Positions 16,035 through 23,858 of a DNA stretch of 29,097 bases are shown here, piece by piece. The DNA lies in contig JAJSAA010000036.1 in the NCBI GenBank assembly GCA_024274995.1, positions 1 through 29,097 of the forward strand, read 5' to 3'. The DNA comes from Deltaproteobacteria bacterium (lineage in GTDB: Bacteria; Desulfobacterota; Desulfobulbia; Desulfobulbales; VMSU01). The notes beneath the pieces are model-generated. The model had not been told where the DNA came from and ran no database searches. It saw nothing but the letters and a program-made list of their open reading frames with translations. Both the position numbers and the translations under genes were made by a program. Each line of letters starts with the position of its first letter. Position 1 is the first letter of the stretch.

Positions 16035-18556
16035 TAACTATCTAACCATCTATTGAGGATATCCTCGGGTAGGAGCGGACTGCTTGGCTTCTTTGTCTCA
16101 GCGGGCGGTTTCGGGGTTGCGGCAGGCTGGTCTCCCGATTCAGTTGTTTCTTCTTCAGCTGTGGCAGGTCTGGGGGCTTCCTCAGTCTCAGCTTCGATGG
16201 GGACTATCTCAACAGTTTGCTGCCCGGCCGTTAATTCCTCTTCAAGCTCGTGGAGCCTGGATTCGTCCTCGGCGCATCTTGTTCTCTCGTCTTTTAAAGC
16301 TTGTCGTAACTCTTCCAACTGGTGGCTCAGGCCGCTTAGTTCCTGCTGATGTTCGGCGTGGATTTCCTCTATTTTGTTGTTTTGGCTGGTCACCTCAATC
16401 TGGCGGGCTAACAAGAGTTCCTCCAACTCTTTTACCCTTCTGGTGTGAGATGATATTGTGGTGATCTCCTGCCGTAAGCCTTGTTCCTCTGCCTGGCTGG
16501 CTTGCAGCTTTTCCCGCAAGGCGGCTAATTCCTGCCGCATGGCGGCGATGTTCTGCTGCTCTTCCTGGGCGGTGTATAACTCCGCCTTTAGTTCGGTAAG
16601 TGTTGTAATTTGTTCATTGAGCTGGTGATTTTGCTGCCGTATGTCTTCTAACTGGCTTGATAGCCTGGTGATTTCCATTTTCTGTTCGTTGTCTATTGCC
16701 TCTTCCCGGCTCAGCAGAGTTATTTCATCCTGGAGGCGGCGGCATTCCCGGTGACTATTCTTTAACTCGGCTTCTAAACTCTGGTTTCTAATCTGGAGAT
16801 TATCCTCGTTCTCCTGTTCTGCCTTTTGTTCCTGGAGTTGTTCTTGCAGGGCGTCCTGCGCCGCCAAGCTGGCTTGTAATTGTTCGCGTAAGTCATCTGC
16901 CTTCTCGTGCTGAGCCGTTAACTCCTCCCTGAGGCCGACATTGTCTTCTGCGTCCTCCTGTTTTAAAGCGGCATACTTAAGGGCTAATTGTTGATATTTT
17001 TCCTGCTGGTCAGCAAGCATCGCCTCAAGGGCTGGGAGGCGCTCTAAGTCTTGGCGTGATTCGTCAAGTTTTTCCTGGGCGATTCGTAATTCCTGCCGCA
17101 TCTCTCCTAATTCTTCCACCTGCTTTGACAAACCAGACATGCCTTTGAGCTTTAAAGCTGCTTTCTCGGTAATAAGCTGCTCAATTTCAGCCTGCCTGTC
17201 GGTTAGTCTGGTCTCCAGATCGTTAATCCTGACTCGGAATTCTTCTTTATTCATAACCGTCTCCTTTAAAAAAATGTCCAGGGCGTTAAGATCGTTTTTG
17301 AGCACTTTAACGTCATTGATTAAGGTATCCTGTTGTTCTGTGGCGCTGGAATAAAGATGAACCTCTTTGTTGTCCAATTTGACGGTGAGGCTTTTCTTTT
17401 CTAAACCTCGCAACCGTATAATTATATAACTCAATATTATGAGGATTGCCGATAGGAGCAGGATGATAAACACCAGTTTTGGCATGGATGGGGCCGGGCC
17501 GCGGTAAGGAGCCAGTGATCGCTTCTGAGCGAGCGGCGGCTTTTGCTTTTGGACGGATTTTATTTCTTTGCCGGGTGCTGGTAATTTAAGCACTCTGTTT
17601 GCCTCTCGGTACCAGTTGAGATAAACATCCCTTTTTCGGAGCGGCCATAACGAGAGAGCAGGGAAATTTGACTTGGCAGCGGTTGTGGAGGGCCGCTTGG
17701 CCGATCGTGATCCTTTTTCCTGAGTTATGGTCGGAATCCGGCTGATGGGCGGCCGGAGACGCTGCATAATCTTCCATCCTTTACCGGACTTGAAGCCTAT
17801 GTAACTGGCGGCGAAAGATGATTTGCGGTTAGGCAGGCCGTATTCACAGGCGACTAAGGTCTGGCGGTTAACCTGAATCATATAGAGGTTATAGAAGGTA
17901 ATGGGGGCATCAGCGGCCTCAGGTAGCAATAATTTTTTGGCTAATTCGAAATTATTGCTGCTTAAATCCGGTAATGAGGCCTGACCGGCCTTTAAATCCA
18001 GGAGACTTGGGATGATTATTACCGGGATAGTCCCAATCTTTAAAAATCGGGCTAATTGTGAGAGATCATTGTTGTTAAGGCTGATGCAGCCATTGGTACT
18101 GTCATAACGTAATTTTTTGTTGGTACCGTGGATAAATATACCATGTCCGTCCCGTTTTTCCAGGCGGTCAAAGATGTTTGGATAATTGAGGTGAAAGGCC
18201 TTAGTACCGAAGACGGTGAGCTTTTTGTCGATATATTTTTTGGTAATAAAATATATACCTTCCGGGGTCTTTTTGTCCCCTTCCACTACTTTAGGGCCGA
18301 AATTCTCGCCGGTGGCCGCACTATATTCCGTCATAACCTGTAATCTGCCATCATAGCGAAGAACCCGGAGACGCTGAAAATCTTTTTCCACCAGGATGAT
18401 AGATAAGGGACGGGCGGCAATCAGTACCTTGATGTTAAGATTAAGCAGGGCACCGCTGTCAATTCCCACCGGTATGCGGTTGCTGATGGCGGCTCTGGCG
18501 CCTAATGGTACAAGGCTGAAAATAAATAATAATGCTGAAATAAAAAGATAGGGCAT
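16034..18556 (-). CDS. L,D-transpeptidase (YkuD domain) with internal membrane span and long coiled-coil tail
   Basis: An 840-residue protein. Residues 1-22 are a signal sequence (MPYLFISALLFIFSLVPLG). Residues about 50-185 form a YkuD catalytic domain with FIHGTNKK (H143) and DSTNGCISL (catalytic C157), closest in pattern to the YafK-like branch. YkuD enzymes form or cut 3-3 or lipoprotein links on peptidoglycan. Residues 361-383 are a second hydrophobic span (LVFIILLLSAILIILSY), followed by about 400 residues of heptad-rich Glu/Gln/Leu coiled coil, then an acidic-to-Pro-rich end (LPEDILNRWLDS). If the second span crosses the membrane, the coiled coil is cytoplasmic while the enzyme is periplasmic. 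No strong ribosome binding site was seen before the ATG. The stop TAG overlaps the right end of the element at 15919-16034. Confidence 0.88.
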   Translation of the reverse strand: MPYLFISALLFIFSLVPLGARAAISNRIPVGIDSGALLNLNIKVLIAARPLSIILVEKDFQRLRVLRYDGRLQVMTEYSAATGENFGPKVVEGDKKTPEGIYFITKKYIDKKLTVFGTKAFHLNYPNIFDRLEKRDGHGIFIHGTNKKLRYDSTNGCISLNNNDLSQLARFLKIGTIPVIIIPSLLDLKAGQASLPDLSSNNFELAKKLLLPEAADAPITFYNLYMIQVNRQTLVACEYGLPNRKSSFAASYIGFKSGKGWKIMQRLRPPISRIPTITQEKGSRSAKRPSTTAAKSNFPALSLWPLRKRDVYLNWYREANRVLKLPAPGKEIKSVQKQKPPLAQKRSLAPYRGPAPSMPKLVFIILLLSAILIILSYIIIRLRGLEKKSLTVKLDNKEVHLYSSATEQQDTLINDVKVLKNDLNALDIFLKETVMNKEEFRVRINDLETRLTDRQAEIEQLITEKAALKLKGMSGLSKQVEELGEMRQELRIAQEKLDESRQDLERLPALEAMLADQQEKYQQLALKYAALKQEDAEDNVGLREELTAQHEKADDLREQLQASLAAQDALQEQLQEQKAEQENEDNLQIRNQSLEAELKNSHRECRRLQDEITLLSREEAIDNEQKMEITRLSSQLEDIRQQNHQLNEQITTLTELKAELYTAQEEQQNIAAMRQELAALREKLQASQAEEQGLRQEITTISSHTRRVKELEELLLARQIEVTSQNNKIEEIHAEHQQELSGLSHQLEELRQALKDERTRCAEDESRLHELEEELTAGQQTVEIVPIEAETEEAPRPATAEEETTESGDQPAATPKPPAETKKPSSPLLPEDILNRWLDS

Positions 18557-19037
18557 ATATTAATTTTAACTATTCAGCCTGATGTCCAAGAAAGCTGTCC
18601 GCGGACAACCTCACAGACTTCTTGTGGTATTGACTTTAGCCGATAGTCGTTGACTTATGTTTGATTAAGCAATTATTATATTAGAAGATAATAAGTGATA
18701 GCGGAAAAACTCTTGAACCCGGTCTGAATCGTTCGAGAATTAAACCCCGTAATTTCTTATCATAATGGACTGAAACATCTTTTGCAAATACTGAAAAGAA
18801 ATACCCGCTGTTGCTGCCTTCTAATTTGCTGTTTTGGTTCCTTTTACTGCTTAGGCAGTCTTAGGGCTTCGTAAAATAGGATTATGAAGTGATTAGAGGG
18901 GGTCAGCAAGGCACGATTAACGGTGTATCGTAAACGCTATGCTATTCGGCGAAATGCCCGTAATGAGCAATAACTACTGAATGTAACTGCTCAGATCACA
19001 GCTGAAGTTACACTAAGGCACAAGGCGGTAAATAGAT
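18557..19037. other. 481-bp intergenic region with small palindromes and MITE-end-like remnants, no gene recognised
   Basis: It lies between two divergent genes. It holds a 12-bp perfect palindrome TGTCCGCGGACA (18596-18607), a hairpin ACTGC-TTAG-GCAGT (18846-18859), the sequence TAACTATTCAGC (18567-18578), identical to 12 of the 13 bases of the terminal repeat of the element at 28794, and a compact inverted pair GTAACTGCTCAG / GCTGAAGTTAC (18983-19011). I see no coding frame and no named RNA. Confidence 0.5.
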
Positions 19038-21206
19038 GTGAAGGCTCTTTCCATTAACAGTAAAATTATGCTTGTGCAGCTTCTCATGGCTCTCCTTGGA
19101 GCCTTGGCTCTCGCTGTGGCCGGGTATTTTATTCTCTACACCTCCCTTACTGCCAGTGCCAAACGGCAGATGCGGTATGTGGCGGTCAGCCAGGCTGACT
19201 TTGTTCGTCATAACTGGGATCTGATCTTAAGTGAAATAAGAGAACTGGGGCATAGTGAGGCAGTAACCACCTATACCTATACCAGCTCTTTCTGGGAGGG
19301 TGCCCTCACCGAGTATTTAAAAGATAGTGCCAGCCAGAATTTTTCCGTTGTAGCCTATCTCGATCAAACCGGCCTTGAAAAGGTCAAGGTTGTCCACGGC
19401 CGCAAATCAACTCATCTAATGGATCATGGCGCTTCCGCCATTTTTAAACGGGCCAAGCAGCATCCCAATGTTATTCAGTTCAAAATTGTTACCGAGCATA
19501 CGGTGGGGGTGGAACTGCCGCCGCCGTATATTGAATACATCTATTACGGCGACCGCTTCAGCCGATTTACCGGGGCAGTTATGGTGCTGTCCACCATTGA
19601 TCGACTATCGCCAACCATGGCGGATTTCCATTTTGAAGAAACCGGCTATTTGACACTGATGACTGCTGATGGGCGGGTGCTGATTACCCCGGATAAAAGA
19701 CAGACCATGCAGCGGGTGAATATGGGGAAAATAATCGGAACGTCCAGCCTGTGTCCGGAAGGGGTGCGGATTAAACGGGCTCCTCTTCTGGGGCAGGATG
19801 TGATGAATGCCCTGGTCTATCTGCCTGAAATGGATCTCTTTCTTGATGCCGCTTTGCCGATGAACCGTTTTATGCTGGTGCCAAGACGCTTAATTATTGT
19901 CTATATCGCTATTATATTGTTGACCATGGCCTTATGTCTGCTGGTGTCATATAAGCTGGCCCGGGGCATAACCCGGCCGATATTGGAGCTGGCCGCAGCC
20001 GCCAATAAATTAGCACAGGGCGACTGGGCTCAAGAAATTAGGCCTCGTAAAGATGATGAAACCGGAGTTCTGGCCCAGGCCTTTCTGGTGATGAAGGGGC
20101 GATTGCATGATATGATCCGCAGCCGTGACCTGGAGATAGCCGCCCGCCGCCAGAGTGAGGAACGTTACCGTACTTTGTTTGAGACGGCCCCGGATGCCAT
20201 CAGCGTTCTCGATGATCAGGGGGTAATTGTTGATGTGAACCCGGCGGCCTTGCGCCTCTATGGTCTGGGGCGTTGGGAAATGGTGGGTAAGAGAACAATT
20301 GATTTTATTCATCCGGAAAATCTGGAGGTTTGCCAGCTTAATTTTGAGCGTTTAAAAGGGGCGGCGGTCGTAAATGTTGAGGAGGAGATAATAATTTATT
20401 ATGGCCCGGAGCGGGAGGAGCGGCCGGTATGGCGGAAGGCCAAGTCCCTAATGGATGATAAGGGCCTTTTCAGAGGGGTACTGGCCTATGATCGTGATCT
20501 GAGAGAGCGTCAGGAGGCGAACCGTCTGCGGGAGGAGCTTGACCGTATCGCTCGCCATGACTTGAAGGCGCCCTTAAACGGTATTGTTAATATTCCCTAT
20601 CTCATTCGCAAGCAGAATAATCTCAGCACCGAGCAGTTGCGATGGTTGCAGATGATTGAGGACAGCGGTTACAAGATGTTAGAGTTGATTAATAACTCTC
20701 TGGAAATCTACCGCATGGAAGCGGGACGATATAATTTCCAGCCGGTGAGGGTGGATTGCGTCGCCATTCTGCGCAAAATTGGCCTTGATCTTCTGGATCA
20801 GCTCCAGAGTCGGCGGGTTGAGCTGCGGCTCTTGGTGAACGACCGGCCATGCCGTAAGGATGAATGTTTTATGATTAGCGGCGATGAACTGCTGACTTAC
20901 AGTATGCTGGCTAATCTTATTAAAAATGCCCTGGAGGCCTCGCCCGTCGGGCAGGCAATTGAGGTTGCCATGCGTAAGGCGGAGGATGGACGTTTAGAAA
21001 TAATAATTCATAATGAGGGGGCTGTTCCTGAGGAGCTGCGTGCCTCATTTTTTGATAAATACGTGACCTGGGGCAAGAGGGGTGGCAGTGGGCTGGGAAC
21101 CTATAGCGCCCGTCTCATGGCTGTTACCCAGGGGGGAAATATAACCATGCGTTCCTCGGTGGCTCAGGGTACCTTTGTTATTGTCGGCTTTTCCGGCGCC
21201 GGGTGA
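19038..21206 (+). CDS. Membrane sensor histidine kinase (HAMP-PAS-HisKA-HATPase)
   Basis: A 722-residue orphan kinase. TM1 is at about 10-35, a 250-residue periplasmic sensor domain follows, TM2 is at about 285-306 (LIIVYIAIILLTMALCLLVS), HAMP at about 307-362, PAS at about 372-485 (ERYRTLFETAPDAISVLDDQ), then the HisKA helix with RHDLKAPLNGI (phospho-acceptor H507). The ATPase domain has the N-box NLIKNALEA (about 626-634), a divergent G1 box HNEGAVPEEL and a G2 box GGSGLGTYSARLMA. Start GTG 19038 has AAGGCGG upstream. No response regulator is adjacent, so its partner and signal are unknown. Its stop abuts the stop of mutM. Confidence 0.9.
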   Translation: MKALSINSKIMLVQLLMALLGALALAVAGYFILYTSLTASAKRQMRYVAVSQADFVRHNWDLILSEIRELGHSEAVTTYTYTSSFWEGALTEYLKDSASQNFSVVAYLDQTGLEKVKVVHGRKSTHLMDHGASAIFKRAKQHPNVIQFKIVTEHTVGVELPPPYIEYIYYGDRFSRFTGAVMVLSTIDRLSPTMADFHFEETGYLTLMTADGRVLITPDKRQTMQRVNMGKIIGTSSLCPEGVRIKRAPLLGQDVMNALVYLPEMDLFLDAALPMNRFMLVPRRLIIVYIAIILLTMALCLLVSYKLARGITRPILELAAAANKLAQGDWAQEIRPRKDDETGVLAQAFLVMKGRLHDMIRSRDLEIAARRQSEERYRTLFETAPDAISVLDDQGVIVDVNPAALRLYGLGRWEMVGKRTIDFIHPENLEVCQLNFERLKGAAVVNVEEEIIIYYGPEREERPVWRKAKSLMDDKGLFRGVLAYDRDLRERQEANRLREELDRIARHDLKAPLNGIVNIPYLIRKQNNLSTEQLRWLQMIEDSGYKMLELINNSLEIYRMEAGRYNFQPVRVDCVAILRKIGLDLLDQLQSRRVELRLLVNDRPCRKDECFMISGDELLTYSMLANLIKNALEASPVGQAIEVAMRKAEDGRLEIIIHNEGAVPEELRASFFDKYVTWGKRGGSGLGTYSARLMAVTQGGNITMRSSVAQGTFVIVGFSGAG

Positions 21207-22028
21207 TTAATGCTGGCAGTGGCGGCACCAGAAGGTGGCTCGGCCCGCCATGGTGATTTTTTCGATGACTGTGCCGCAGATGGGGCAGGGTTCACCGGCG
21301 CGGCCATAAACCTGGAGCTGGAGCTGGAAATATCCTGGTTTGCCGCCTGCGTTAATAAAATCGGCGATGGTGGAGCCCCCGGCGGCAATAGCCTTTCTGA
21401 GTATTTCTCTGGTCGAGGTAATAATGGTCTGCCACTCCAGACGGCTTATCTTATTGACCGCTCTCGCGGGTGAGATAGAGGCGGCGAAGGTGATTTCGTT
21501 GGCGTAAATATTGCCGATTCCCACTACTATATGACTGTCCATCAGGAAGTTTTTAAGGGGCTGCCTTCTGTTGCCGGCCCTGTTCAACATATAGTCGGCG
21601 CTGAAATTATCGCCGAGGGGCTCGGGGCCCAGGGCGGCAAAAAAAAGCCCTGCATCGACGTCCGGAGGCAATACCTGGATTGAGCCAAAACGGCGGGTAT
21701 CATTAAAACGCAGTTCCAGGCCGTTATCGAGCTGGCAGCATAGGTGGTCATGGGGGGCTGCGGCCTGACCAGCCCTGAACAATCCCAGCCGTCCCGTCAT
21801 GCCGAGGTGGATGATTAAGGCGGCATCATTGGCAGCTGTCACAATCAGGTATTTGGCCCGCCGCCGTACTGCGCTTAGAGGCTGATCTTTAATATAGCGC
21901 TCAATCTCTGTCTTGGGGATGGGCAGCCGCAGGACCAGGCCGCTGGTCTTGATCTGGGTAATTGTCCTGCCGATGAGCATGGGGGCAATCCCCTGGCGGA
22001 CGACTTCAACTTCTGGCAGTTCAGGCAT
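21207..22028 (-). CDS. mutM: Formamidopyrimidine-DNA glycosylase (Fpg)
   Basis: Excises 8-oxoguanine and formamidopyrimidines and cleaves the abasic site. It has 273 residues and the invariant start MPELPEVEVVRQG (Pro2 nucleophile, Glu3), AKYLI with the catalytic Lys, HLGMTGRL, VGIGNIYANEI and the helix-two-turn-helix region. A C-terminal four-cysteine zinc finger starts at PCPICG and ends FWCRHCQH. AGGAA precedes the ATG by 5 nt. All hallmark residues are present, so it should be active. Confidence 0.97.
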   Translation of the reverse strand: MPELPEVEVVRQGIAPMLIGRTITQIKTSGLVLRLPIPKTEIERYIKDQPLSAVRRRAKYLIVTAANDAALIIHLGMTGRLGLFRAGQAAAPHDHLCCQLDNGLELRFNDTRRFGSIQVLPPDVDAGLFFAALGPEPLGDNFSADYMLNRAGNRRQPLKNFLMDSHIVVGIGNIYANEITFAASISPARAVNKISRLEWQTIITSTREILRKAIAAGGSTIADFINAGGKPGYFQLQLQVYGRAGEPCPICGTVIEKITMAGRATFWCRHCQH

Positions 22029-22196
22029 CTTTGTTCCTGATGAATTTTTTATTCCCTGGCATATTTTGATTGATTTGACCTTAGGCCTTTGGTGGTTTAA
22101 GTTGCATACTTATTTGCAGTAATATCCGGCTAAAAACCGGGGGTGATGCCAATCCGGCTTACGGTACTGCTTTATTTTTGAAAACTGGAGAAAATT

Positions 22197-23060
22197 ATGA
22201 TCAAAAAAATTATTATAGGCTCATTGCTCGCTCTGCCGCTGCTGGTTCCGGGTTGGGCTGGGGCGAAGGTAGAGGTGGAGACCACGCCCATTGTTAGTTG
22301 GCGTCTGTCTTCCGCCCCCCTTGATACTGCCATCTCTGGGGATGGTCAATCGATATTTGTTCTTACTGAAGATGGCCGGGTGGAAATATATGACCCAAAG
22401 GGCCGTCACAAAGGTTCGGTCAAACTAAGCGGTAAGGCGGATCATCTCGCGGTATCACCAGATGGAACTACTCTGTTCTTAACCGATAGTGCCCGTCACA
22501 TGGTGCGTATGACACGCTTAAGCTTTGTGCAGAATATCAGCACTAAAGGCTCACCATTCAAGGGGTCTGCCGATGCCCCGGTGGTTATCGCAGTATTCAG
22601 CGATTATCAATGACCATACTGCGCAAGGGTCAATCCCCTACTTGAGCAGGTGCTCAAACAATATCCTACTAAAGTCAAGTTGGTTTATAAAGAATTTCCT
22701 CTGCGGATGCACCGCTTCTCGCGTCAAGCCTCTCTTGCCGCTATTGCCGCTGGGCGGCAGGGCAAATATTGGCAGATGCATGATAAAATTTTTCAGCATT
22801 ATAGTAGTTTGAGTATGGCCAAGTTCCAGCAATTCGCTCGGGAAATAGGGCTTAATATGCCGCGTTTTGAGCATGATCGTCAAGATCCTGAGGCCATCCA
22901 GCGTGTTAATGAGGATCTCCGGGAGGGTGCAGCCGCCGGTGTCCACGGTACACCGACAATATTTATTAACGGCAGGCTCCTTCGTCTGCGTTCTCTTAAT
23001 GGGTTTGATGTGATGATTGAGCAGGAGTTACATAAAGAGAAGGAGGCTACACCCAGATAG
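22197..23060 (+). CDS. DsbA-like secreted thiol/selenol oxidoreductase, selenoprotein (Sec139 encoded by UGA at 22611-22613)
   Basis: Read through one in-frame UGA, this is a 287-residue protein. It has a signal peptide (about 1-22, ending GWAGA), a short beta-propeller-like segment (about 40-105, with two SPDG/SGDG-type turns), then a DsbA-family thioredoxin fold with DAPVVIAVFSDYQ-U-PYCAR (Sec at 139), the YKEFPLRMHRFSRQA segment and the cis-Pro motif VHGTPTIFING. In cysteine homologues the active site reads C-P-Y-C, so the UGA falls exactly on the first, attacking Cys. TTGAGC-AGGT-GCTCAA at 22642-22657 forms a perfect SECIS-like hairpin. GGAG lies 7 nt before the ATG. It likely handles periplasmic disulfides. 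The alternative is a gene broken by a nonsense mutation, which would be unlikely to hit this codon and be followed by this hairpin. Confidence 0.9.
22642..22657 (+). promoter_or_regulatory. Predicted bacterial SECIS element for the UGA at 22611-22613
   Basis: TTGAGC (22642-22647), loop AGGT (22648-22651), GCTCAA (22652-22657): a perfect 6-bp stem with G in the first two loop bases. The loop starts 34 nt after the UGA, inside the 16-37 nt rule. The AGGU loop resembles the AGGUCU loop of E. coli fdhF. Confidence 0.8.
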
Positions 23061-23592
23061 TCTCGTCTTCCTGGCTGCCGGACTTTTTTAACTGAGTGAT
23101 TAGTTTATCCTTTTTCTGTAATTCTGCCTGGAGTTTTAATAATTCTTCATCGGTCTGTCGCAGACGTTCGGCGAGGGTCTCGGCAAAGAGTCTGAAAACG
23201 GCATATTGGAATACCCTGGCATTGTCTTTGAGTTTATGGTCAAGATTACTGCAGTCCAGCCCCAAGACCATCGTCTTGGCCAGGGCCCAGACGCTGGCCG
23301 AACGTGGGGCGCCGTCAATGACTCCCATTTCTCCAAAGAGGTCGCCGCCGCCCTCCAGAATCGCGAAGGTCTTTTAACCCTTGACAATTTTTACCTGCCC
23401 GGATATTAGAAAATAAACCCATTGATCCTTATCGCCTTTGTTTATAATAGTTTCTCCAGCCTCATAGGATTTTAACTTTCCTACCTCTAAAAAGGCCCCT
23501 ATGTCATCATCGGAAAAGGCCTGGAATTTTTTGATTCTTTTAAGCAGTTCAAGAACCTTTTTATTTTCCTTAAGGTAGCCGGTTTCCTGCAT
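23047..23592 (-). pseudogene. Cyclic-nucleotide-binding domain protein interrupted by an in-frame TAA
   Basis: A single reading frame from ATG 23592 to TAG 23047 encodes about 181 residues, interrupted once by TAA at 23376-23374. The N-terminal part has a cNMP-binding beta-roll (YEAGETIINKGDKDQWVYFL), and the sequence continues across the stop as VKIVKG-stop-KTFAILEGGGDLFGEMG, matching the normal phosphate-binding cassette region. The C-terminal part is a helical coiled coil (LLKLQAELQKKDKLITQL). GAA to TAA would be a one-base change. There is no helix-turn-helix, so it is a stand-alone sensor or adaptor rather than a regulator. A strong ribosome binding site (GGGAGGGAATT) and promoter are intact. 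An internal ATG at 23328 could give a C-terminal fragment. It overlaps the DsbA-like gene tail by 14 bp. Confidence 0.82.
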
Positions 23593-23631
23593 AATTCCCT
23601 CCCTGTTGGTATTTTTTGAACATCCCTCTGA

Positions 23632-23660
23632 ACCATAAGGAGTCGGATGGAAATTGTCAA
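23632..23660 (-). promoter_or_regulatory. Sigma70 promoter of the cNMP-binding gene
   Basis: On the minus strand, a consensus TTGACA (23660-23655) and TATGGT (23637-23632) with a 17-bp spacer, 40 bp before the ATG at 23592. Confidence 0.75.
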
Positions 23661-23709
23661 AAAAACTTTTAGCCCTTTACGACTTTACAACCTTGATTGG
23701 CGGCCAATA

Positions 23710-23746
23710 AAAAACCGGCCGCACTTTCAAAGCGTGGCCGGTTTTT
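23710..23746. terminator. Bidirectional rho-independent terminator
   Basis: AAAAACCGGCC (23710-23720) pairs perfectly with GGCCGGTTTTT (23736-23746). GC-rich core with A/T ends on both sides, so it works in either direction. It lies downstream of the cytochrome gene on the minus strand and probably ends that transcript. Confidence 0.85.
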
Positions 23747-23774
23747 ATCAGTAGTTATAGACTGCTCTTGTTAA

Positions 23775-23854
23775 GTAAGCGCTCAATAAACTACACTATT
23801 GACTTTATAACATCTCGAAATGTAAGCGTTTCAGGGTGTTTATGGAGCGCCTAC
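23775..23854. mobile_element. 80-bp MITE-like element with 8-bp target duplication CTTGTTAA
   Basis: The left end GTAAGCGCTCAATAAAC (23775-23791) matches the right end read inward, GTAGGCGCTCCATAAAC (23854-23838), at 15 of 17 bases. It is flanked by an exact direct repeat CTTGTTAA (23767-23774 and 23855-23862). The right copy overlaps the TAA stop of the cytochrome gene (23861-23859). GTAA ends plus an 8-bp duplication are hallmarks of IS66-family transposition. It encodes no protein. Confidence 0.75.
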
Positions 23855-23858
23855 CTTG

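Noticed and set aside
22197..22613. A stand-alone 138-residue protein followed by a separate small gene at 22650-23060
   Set aside because: Both parts share one frame, the break is a single UGA on the active-site Cys codon, and a SECIS-like hairpin follows, so it is one selenoprotein.
23374..23376. Recoding at the TAA of the cNMP gene
   Set aside because: TAA is not a Sec or Pyl codon and no hairpin was noticed downstream; mutation or error is simpler.
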